From Holacanthus passer (taxonomy: Eukaryota; Chordata; Actinopteri; Pomacanthidae), in NCBI GenBank assembly GCA_025331565.1, contig JAFREQ010000009.1, forward strand, positions 4,143,501-4,207,500: 64,000 nucleotides of DNA. Reading direction: 5' to 3'. This document shows positions 56,000-64,000 of this stretch, one piece after another. Position numbers and translations under genes: made by a program. The notes below the pieces were generated by a model. It worked only from the letters and a program-made list of their open reading frames with translations. It made no database searches and was not told the DNA's origin. How positions within the stretch are numbered: position 1 is the stretch's first letter; each line of letters opens with the position of its first letter.

Positions 56000-58180
56000 T
56001 TTGTAAAGACAGGATTAGTAAATGAAATGTACATGAACCCTGCATATTCAATGGCAGAAACAACCTTCAGTATAATATTTATATATAGATATATATAATA
56101 TTTTTGTGACTTAAATGAGTAACTGCTTATGAAAATAATTGCAGATTATTTACCTATGCAACTGGCTTGTTAATTCAGCTCTAAACATTATTATGACAAT
56201 GTCCTCTTGCTATCTATATTGTGATTATTATTTACATTTTTGTTCATTATATAGTAGACATTTTATACATTAACGTGAGACAGAACATGTGCATTATTGA
56301 AATGTAATTGACAATACAATTGTAAATTGACTCTGTGTTTACATAAGATCTAGCAAAGCTCCTTCACTGCAACAGACTTACAGTATGCAGTTGTTTATCT
56401 GAAGGCCTTCCTTGTTACTGCCAATAGTTAAAGGATTAATTTGTCAGTCAAGCAAAGTGATGATAGGGCTAATCCTGGCCATGACCCGTACTCTATTGAT
56501 TAAGACCAATGAGTGAAATGTGCTGAGACAAGAGGATTGGACCACATTTCAATAACTCTTGTTCTTTCCAACTGTTTTCCTGCCTGTCAGCTCTTTGTAG
56601 GCTGAAGGGGGATCCTGGGACTCTTGCTGATGCTGGACAGCCACAATCATTCAGGCTAATTTTATTGGTAGTCTCCAGAAAGAAACTTCATGAATTAGAA
56701 TCACCCAATTATCACATAAATTGCCTTTTTAAATATATTTTACTTTCTCGGCAGTGTGTATGCGTGCATTCTCTGTGTTTGTGTGACAGACGGAGTCAGG
56801 AAGTGAGATCTGCCCCAGATAACTTGCTCACCATTACTTATATCAACAGCACAGATAATGCTAGTGTGGTTCTTTATTACTGTCATCAGTTTTATTGGTG
56901 TTGTTAATACTATAGTTTGTTCCTCTGGCACTCTAATGCAGAAGAGATGAGTTGATCAATCACAGCTAGATTTGCTCCTGGAGGAGAAATAACCTGCATG
57001 AGGCAGGAAGAGAGACAGGCAGAGTGAGCAGCAGAAAGAGATAAAAAGCAGAGAAGAAAAGGGAAGATGATATGAAAGAATGAACAAAATAATTGAACAA
57101 ACAAACGGGCAGAGATGAGTTATTAGTCGAGAGACAGGAACCGAGTGAGAAGGAAGGAAGGAAATGGGTTGCCCTGGATTGTGTGTCCTCTGTGGGCATA
57201 AAAGTGATTTAAATTTAGGGAAAAAAATAACAAATGTTAAGAGAAGGGGGGGGGGGGGAAGAAGCCATTTTTTTCTCAAAAGTGAAAACACCACCAGCAC
57301 TACCAGGAGCAGAGATTCTCTAATACGAATACACACTGCTGTATGTTTCCTGCTGTACCTTACTTGTTTCACTGATGGAGACCTGGACCGTGGACAAGAT
57401 GAGTTGCATTCTCCTTTGTTTGATGTTTTTGACTGCAGCCCTTTGTGATAGTACTTTTAGCTATGCACTGCATTAACTAACCTAAGCAAACATTGCCAAC
57501 TCCGTCTTCAGCATGTCTCACAGGGCCATCTATAGAACATAAGGCTAGGATGAACAATGCCATGGGAAATAGGAGAACGAAACAAGACACCTTATTGGCT
57601 CAACAGACCTTTGTGTTCAGAAGAATAAGACTGATGCGGCCCTGATGCTGTTTAGATGCAAACACAGTCACACAAATACACACAAATGCATACCTCATCA
57701 CACCCAATTCAATAGTCTTTTGAGTTTTGTCTGTGTGAAAGAAGGAGAGTTACAAAAGAAGCAAAAGAGTACGTATCAGGAAAACAAGGCAACATATTTC
57801 AGACAAAAACCTAGAAGTACTTGGTATGACATGTAGGATTTTGGTATCTGTGAATGGGTGAAAGTTTAAGTTTATACTCCTTATTCTGTCATATCTTCAA
57901 GATTATCATTATTACAAGACATCATTTTAGAGCCATAACGTCCACCCCTAATGTTCAGGTTCCTTGTACCTAGCAAACTTGCCAAGGGCCCTTTGTTAGC
58001 AAGCTACAACCTTTTGGAGTTAACTGAATTTTAGTTATTTTTGAATGAAAACAAACTTTGGAGAGTTTGTTTTTGCATGTATCAGTGTTTTGTATGCCCC
58101 CAGTGTGAGCTAGTTTGTCAGAATCTAATTTTGAGCGTCAGTTTCTGCCACACACCTCTGATCCATTTTTGCAACCTCCA
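56000..58180. other. no gene; purine-rich tract and G run
   Basis: Positions 56990-57170 are strongly A/G-rich on +, which creates long Ser/Leu-rich - frames (up to 138 codons) that are composition artefacts. A G13 run is at 57246-57258. 56430-56530 looks like unique, possibly conserved non-coding DNA. An acceptor-like tatattttactttctcggcag near 56750 precedes an open 48-base stretch to GAA|GTGAGA, which is weak. Confidence 0.45.
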
Positions 58181-58187
58181 ACATCAG

Positions 58188-61100
58188 ACCACAGTGGAAC
58201 TTGAGATGCAGATGAAGAGTGAGGCTGCCATAATGTTGGAAAAGAACATGGAATTGTGACAATGAAAACTGTGATGCTGCCTCCTGTTTGACAATTTGCA
58301 CCAGGTGTGTGAAAGCGTTATTTTTAAAGCTGATTTGTGGTTACCCAGAGAGCCGTAACCTGGGGCGTCAGACATGTCCAGCATTTTTACATTAAGGAGA
58401 TTGCTGTTGGGTGGAAGAGAATATAACAGGAGATGGAGTTGTGGGTCTTAACTTCAAATGTACCTTGGGATACACTTGCATTATAAGTTGTGGCTTTTGC
58501 AGGATCCTTTGCACATTATCTTTCTAAAAAAAAGGTTAAAAACAGAAATCAGCCAATTGGATATTGGATCTGCCAATCCTGACGTGAAAATCATCCTTTT
58601 TTGAAAATGCCTGATACTGTAACAATCATCTCACCGTGTTATTGTGATATGAAGAGCAAACTGGAGATGATGAGAAAGAGGAGAGGAGATCATTGTTATT
58701 ACCAGACAGGACATGATGAGGCAGATTGGATACAGATGGATGGCAAAGAGGAAAAAAAAATTATAGTGAAAGGGAAGACAGCAAATGATCTAAGAGGCAA
58801 AGACAGAAGATTATGGAAAAAGAGAAGACAGGTGGTGATGGGAAAGGAGAGTCAGTGTGGATGGGTATGAGTATGTTTCACATCGCAAAAGTAGATGAGA
58901 AAAATTATTCATCAGCTGCTTGTCATGGTGGTTAAAAATTCAAGAGAGAGGCAAGGAGCGGTGCAGAGTTTAGGAGGAGCAGAAGAGAGAGAGGGACGGC
59001 ACTAAAACAGAAGAAGCCAAGGCAGTATTTTGTAGTGTAATTAGAAGAGCTCTTACCCCGGGCCGCCATCGGGGATGTTTCTGTTCTCCACTTGAGCGCC
59101 TTGTTGTTTATCTGCACAGCTGGTTGAGGGAAGAAAGGAAGTAGGGGGAAAAAAGAAAACTAAGCATGCAGGTTGGAGACAGAGGAGTGAAGGCTTCAGG
59201 GTGTCATGTTTTTGAAGAAAATATGCACACACCTGTGGAGCTTGCTCACTACTGTGATCTGCCATTACCCACTGTTAGTGATGCAGTCTCAAATCTGCTG
59301 TATGTGCCTGTATGTTATGTGTCTTTATGTAGAGTGCCTCATGCTTCACCACAGCCATCACATTAGCCATGCAGATATTAAGGACCAGGTGAGCAGCTTT
59401 GTGGCTCTGCCCCCTCTTTTATTGTTACTGTCCAAGTTGCTGGATGGTTATCTTCACATCCGCATTACACAAGAGCTTAAACACCAGTTGCACAAGGAGG
59501 CTTACGTAAATAGTGCTGTTTTCTGTACCGGCATTATTTTCCACAGTGTACTGTACAGCACTACCTTTACTACCACCACAAATGAACAGAAATGCATGTA
59601 TTAATATGTGATTCAATACATTTAAATGCAACAAGTGTCTGAGGTGCCAGGCTAAAACTGTTCATCACTGAGGTAAAAAAATATCACAACTAGAATAATG
59701 TAATATTCTAATAACAATATTAATCACAATATTACTTGTGCATATACAGAAGTGCTGGATCACTTGGGAATATGGTAAATTGCAGGTTATTGTGTGCTAA
59801 TGGTTTTCTGTATGCTTGCCCATGCGTGGAATTGCTTGTCCAAGCCATTTAAGTGATGCATACCTTCTGCAATAGAGAAATCTGTTGACTCAGCAGCATG
59901 ACTTTAGGGTATGTATAGGATGATTGTGATTTCACTTTACAAGTCTGTACAGAGTTGGTTTTAACCCTTTCCTCTTGGTGTGGAAATTCAAATGTGTATA
60001 ACCAAAAATTGTGGCCAGTTCAGTTCTTGCAAGGATATGGAGTAGTCAGCCAGTAGGAATAAGTAACCAGCTGGGGTGTTTTAATAAGTTTGTCTACCTG
60101 ATTGTAAACATGTAGTGAATTATTGTAAAGAAGATTTAGGCTTAGGAAAACAAAATGACTCAATGACAGGATAACAAAAAATGTAAATCATGAATAAAAT
60201 ATATGTTGCAGAAAAACATAATTATATTTATTACTGCAAGAACTTCCTTTATATCATAAGAAAGCTTTGTCAATTGATTGGAGCATTTGCTGAAACCATT
60301 ACAAGTGAATCGACCCTAAGACCAAAAAAAAAAATGTCAGTGTTTTCAAAACTCAGTCCATCATGGCTAGCAAAGATCTTTAGATGTAGTGAGCTACAAA
60401 GACCAGCAGAAGGGTGTGATAAAGTAAGTGTCAAGATGTTCAGATGAGAAGTATACTGCACAGAGAAACTGAAGCCACAGAATCACACTCCTTTCTTTCT
60501 GTTGCAGCTGGAGATAAGTGAAGCAGAAGCTGAACTGCTTTTACTACAGGGTTGGTGCCATACAGAAGTAGAGGTAGTGATTATAGGTCATGGTGCCATT
60601 ACAAGTCTGTTTATTTGTTACCACCACTTTAAAAAAAAAAACAAAAAAAAAAACCTAACCCAATACATCCCATCCACTACAAAACCATCACCTGAGGCTA
60701 CAAAAGGCAGAAATCAACCACTGCTGTTAATCTATTAGAGTAATTTGTAGCCAGTCCAATACTGTACCTGTGCACAGTATTATTTTAGGCCTGGAACCAG
60801 ACTGTACTGTCTCTCCTGCTTCTCACAGTAAGTTATTAAAGATAGAAATTATGCCCTTTCTAAAAAGGAGTCTTGTGTGCTCTTTTTTTTTTTTTTTCTA
60901 GATCCACATGATTCTATATCAGTATCTAAAGGGGGCACACAGCAAGAAAAGATGCCACAAAGGTCAATGGAAAATGGTCTTTCAAGTGAACAGTATGTTG
61001 TTGTACATGTTTCTGCTGTAGACAAAATGTCGGTGTACTGCTTACACCCACCGTTGCACGCCTCCACTCCAGCAAAGAGGCCTAAAAATAAAAACGGCAG

Positions 61101-61764
61101 CTGACAAAAACGCCACACAGTAGATATGGACAGAAGAGACAGTTCATTCATTAAACTGTGCGCTTACGTTTTATAAATGATTATAACCCTTTTGGCTATA
61201 CAGCTTGTACACTGATGCAGTTCTTTATTATGCAGCAGCTTATAAATACTATAAATCCTTAGAATGACATCTAAGCTCCTTTGTCAATGTTTTAACTGAT
61301 CCCCAAATTGCTCTTTTAAATTATGAAAGTACGATTTATCATCTTGCACAAAACTTGGCATTTGACCTGAGGAACTCTCATTAAATGCTGCTGCAGGTAA
61401 GGTTAAATATGTTTGAATAGAAGTAATGACATGCCTCAACTCCCTCTCACTTGAATTAAAAAAAAAAAAAAAAAAAAAAAGTATTTCTAAGGAGTTGTCC
61501 TCTGCCTCAGACTTCTCATTGGCCAGATGGATTTCCACATGAAAACAGGCAAGCCCCCATCAAAAAGACCTTGAATCAACTAAAGACTAAGCTTTGTTCA
61601 TAAAAATGAAGGAACTTGTCTACTGCAAGGTCTTTTTTATATATGAAGAGACGTTTATATGCGAGGCCACTGCCTCCATAATGCACAATACTACTGTTCT
61701 CTGCAGTGTATTTCTAGAGGCTGATCCCACATCCAGCATTATGTCCTCAACAAAAAAATCCCAA
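58188..61764 (+). CDS. candidate multi-exon gene segment, product unknown
   Basis: Five short segments with acceptor and donor signals join in one frame: 58188-58218 (TTVELEMQMK), 59333-59388 (CLMLHHSHHISHADIKDQ), 60508-60550 (LEISEAEAELLLLQ), 60902-60992 (PHDSISVSKG...NGLSSE) and 61707-61764 (VFLEADPTSSIMSSTKKSQ). Phases at the joins are 1, 0, 1 and 2. Acceptors at 60507 (ctttctttctgttgcag), 60901 (T17 then ctag) and 61706 (tactgttctctgcag) and donors at 59389 (CAG|GTGAGC), 60993 and 61765 are good. The donor at 60551 (CAGG|GTTGGT) is unusual and was chosen because it fits the frame. The predicted product is acidic and Ser-rich, with no domain that I recognise. If the 60902 exon is read through, it stops at 61104, an alternative end. 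Exons are small and no homology supports them, so this stays a prediction. Confidence 0.28.
59057..59119 (-). other. GC-rich exon candidate with ATG
   Basis: On the - strand, acceptor tttcttccctcaaccag (or a later ...ctgtgcag) is followed by a GC-rich stretch ending ATGGCGGCCCGGG|GTAAGA; ATG is at 59069-59067. Read from that ATG it gives MAAR plus one base, the same phase as the start of exon 41381-41528, so it could be an alternative first exon 17.5 kb upstream of it. A second frame is open too (CADKQQGAQVENRNIPDGG). It lies within an intron of the + strand candidate gene. Confidence 0.33.
61458..61480 (+). repeat. A23 homopolymer
   Basis: Uninterrupted run of 23 As. It may be the tail of a retroposon, but no element body or target duplication was recognised upstream. 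Confidence 0.9.
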
Positions 61765-61769
61765 GTAAG

Positions 61770-64000
61770 AAGGATATTGATTGTCTGTGTTTTTACAAAG
61801 CCCTCCTGAACAGGTTGCTTTTACTTTACCTCAGCTGTGTATCTACCTGACACGATCACAAATATAGTTGAGCTTGCGCTAGAGGCCAGTCAGATTAGAT
61901 TGGAGTGAAGAAAAATCAGCTTTTAGGTGGAGTCCCATGAGAAATTAACAATGAGTTGTGCAAAAACTGAGTATCCTAAGCCCCTGATGAGTTTAGAACT
62001 TTAAACACCACTTCTACACGCAGCAGGAAGACAAGATTATGTCAACACCATGTAGAAAATGTTCAGGTAATCACAATTGCAAGCACTGATTCAAAAGCTG
62101 GGTCATATCAGTTTGAATGCCAAACAGCAGGCTTTGTCATAAATTTAAGAGGTCTCGCACCAAGCACTTTAATTTGTGTTTTCAAAGCAACATGAGACAA
62201 CTGAAAAAGCTCAGGTGAGGCCACATTACCTGTGCACAAATTGCAGGTAAATTTGTCAAACAGTGCTAAATATATCAAGAGAAACATATGCAAATTCTGC
62301 TGATTGATTGGCAACCTGACACGGCACAGTGTTTTCAGTAGTCAGCTGCTCTCCAAGTCTCTTTTCATTCAGTCAACATTTTTTTTCTACCTCCTGTCTA
62401 TGGAAGCCTTGATAGTTCCACCAGTAAGTGTTCCAGTAATTCCACAATAACACTAGAATTTTCCACATTTGTATGTTTTTTGAGTCAAAATTAAAATTTA
62501 AATGCAAGGATCATCATTTCATTTCATTCATTTTCTATGATCATATTTAAATTGAAATGGAAAAGCTGTTTGACATTTAATTTTTAAAGTCTGTTTTTAA
62601 AATATTTCAAGGTATGTAAAACTAACTTATGTGAGACCACAATTTTTCCTTATTCCATAAATGTTTGACAGAAACCCAGTCCTTCTTAAAACTCCTAGGA
62701 CTATTAGCATTTCCAACCCACTTCAGTAAGCTTCTTGAAAGGCTTTTCGAAATTGTTTTTCAATCTCTGTTTACAGAAAAAGCAAACATTCTCTCCCTCC
62801 TTCTCACGTCTTTCATTTGGTCTAAGTGTTCCTTTGCATGTGGATTAAAAACATTTTTGTTTGCTAATGTGGGTGCTGTCTTGTTTTCACAAGACTCAAA
62901 TAAATTGTATCTGTTTTGAGAATTAACCTTAGAGGAAGTTTGGTATTTTTCACTTTGCAGAGAAGCAATAGAGGTTGGCAAAAAGGTAAACACCACTGTA
63001 TTCCTTTAACCATACACCCATAGCAAGAGAGAGCATGAGAGGGAGGGAGAGATTCACATAGAATGTTCAGCCTTGTCAGCCCACGGCTCCTCATTGAGCC
63101 CACCTAATGACCCTCACATGTCTCCCTCTCCTACTCTGACATAGAACCACAGAGCCCTTAGCCTTGATTGTATAAGATTCATCTGCCATTACAGTTGTGA
63201 TCATGAGATGCCTTCTTTCTTTTTTCTCAGAAGACTTGCAAAGCGTGTGGCAGAATTGAGTACACATTGTGGTGGAGCACCTATGCTAACAAAGCAATAT
63301 CATGAACCAAAGCAGTGGAATTAAACAGTCTCAGTTGTTGTTTTTTGTCTTTCGACCATATCAAACTATTGTCCTCAAAAGATGGTGTTGCCCAGTTATG
63401 ATTAAAAAATGTTGGTAGAATGTTGGTAGAACTTTCTAAGGTCTGACAAAATAACCCTGATGATATCATTGATGTTGCATTATGGAAAGTGTAAGGTCCA
63501 GGGTTTTGAACCAAGGATGTTTCATTTCCTATATTAAAATTCATTTTTCCAATCCAGTTAGAGATGCCTTGCAGTTGAATGCAGTAAGAAACTATTGTCT
63601 CGATGTGATATTTTTTATATAAACATTAATATAATTGAATGACCGAATGAAATGCATGCGTGTGTGTGCAGACACTGGTAATATTCATGATGCTTTATGG
63701 ATCTATATGCTCCTTAAGGGCACTAAAATAATCAGATGCATCCCAATCATTGGAACCCACATTATCTGGATAGTCTCCTCACTTACTACACCAGCCTTGT
63801 ATATCTTTTTACCGTACTTATTCAGTGGCCCTCAGCTTCTTTTGTGCTGCTCATTTTACTGTGATCTCATGGCCCTCAACATTCAGCACCTCATCATTTC
63901 ACTCACAGGTCTAACCACTTTACCTTGCTCTGCTAAAAGTAGTTTCTTTTTCAGCAAGATAAACCCAGCTTGTATAAGATCAGGCTCCAAAATTAACCTT
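61770..64000. other. no confirmed gene to the window end
   Basis: AT-rich, intron-like. An AATAAA occurs at about 62899, but nothing ties it to a transcript end. Frames of 78-87 codons at 62665-63544 have no motifs. 63400-63436 holds a short duplicated word (tgttggtagaa). Confidence 0.45.

Noticed and set aside
56956..57372. 138-codon - frame with hydrophobic stretches
   Set aside because: Lies opposite a purine-rich tract and a G run; hydrophobicity follows from composition.
60849..61151. - strand frame with signal-like start and many cysteines
   Set aside because: Looks like a small secreted Cys-rich protein, but it runs through a T17 tract and the opposite strand reads better as an exon; no family pattern in the cysteines.
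1..64000. Bacterial-style operon, defence or phage system
   Set aside because: No dense ORFs, no ribosome-binding pattern, and abundant teleost retroposons and introns; the sequence is vertebrate.

Overview
This is a vertebrate nuclear window, almost certainly from a ray-finned fish. It is AT-rich, has no compact gene array, and is filled with repeats typical of teleosts: short tRNA-type SINEs, hAT and Tc1 transposon relics, a DNA-transposon family with CAACCCC-type ends, an L1-like LINE, LINE 3' ends running into TGGA repeats, and short 'gggctgcaac'-type elements. I see no complete protein-coding gene that I can name. Most of the window reads as intron or intergenic DNA, and nearly all of its short open frames look accidental.

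Layout. At 0.68-0.83 kb an ETS site abuts a YY1-like site, followed by splice donors; this is the best promoter and first-exon candidate, on the + strand. At 2.76-3.02 kb a SINE is interrupted by a 58-bp retroposon tail flanked by a 6-bp duplication. At 5.56-6.48 kb lies a broken hAT transposase (- strand). From 13.5 to 20.2 kb there are CAACCCC-end elements, a G-quadruplex motif and a LINE 3' end with a TGGA microsatellite. From 28.8 to 34.2 kb there are several short DNA-element relics and a perfect 22-bp hairpin. From 48.3 to 56 kb the window is dominated by mobile elements: LINE, CAACCCC-end copies, a Tc1 relic with both ends, and L1.

Possible genes. Two exons at 41.38-41.77 kb (- strand) join in phase to give a start codon, a basic stretch and a hydrophobic signal-peptide-like segment; this is the best coding candidate. 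Five small + strand exons between 58.19 and 61.76 kb can be joined in one open frame, but I cannot identify the product, and a GC-rich - strand exon with ATG at 59.06-59.12 kb lies within one of its introns. Single exon candidates on + occur at 10.88, 25.00, 35.47 and 44.64 kb. These are predictions from splice sites and open frames, without homology, so they carry low confidence.

How the parts work together cannot be stated. If the 0.7 kb promoter is real, much of the window may be its first introns. The - strand signal-peptide exon at 41.4 kb would then belong to a second, antisense or neighbouring gene.
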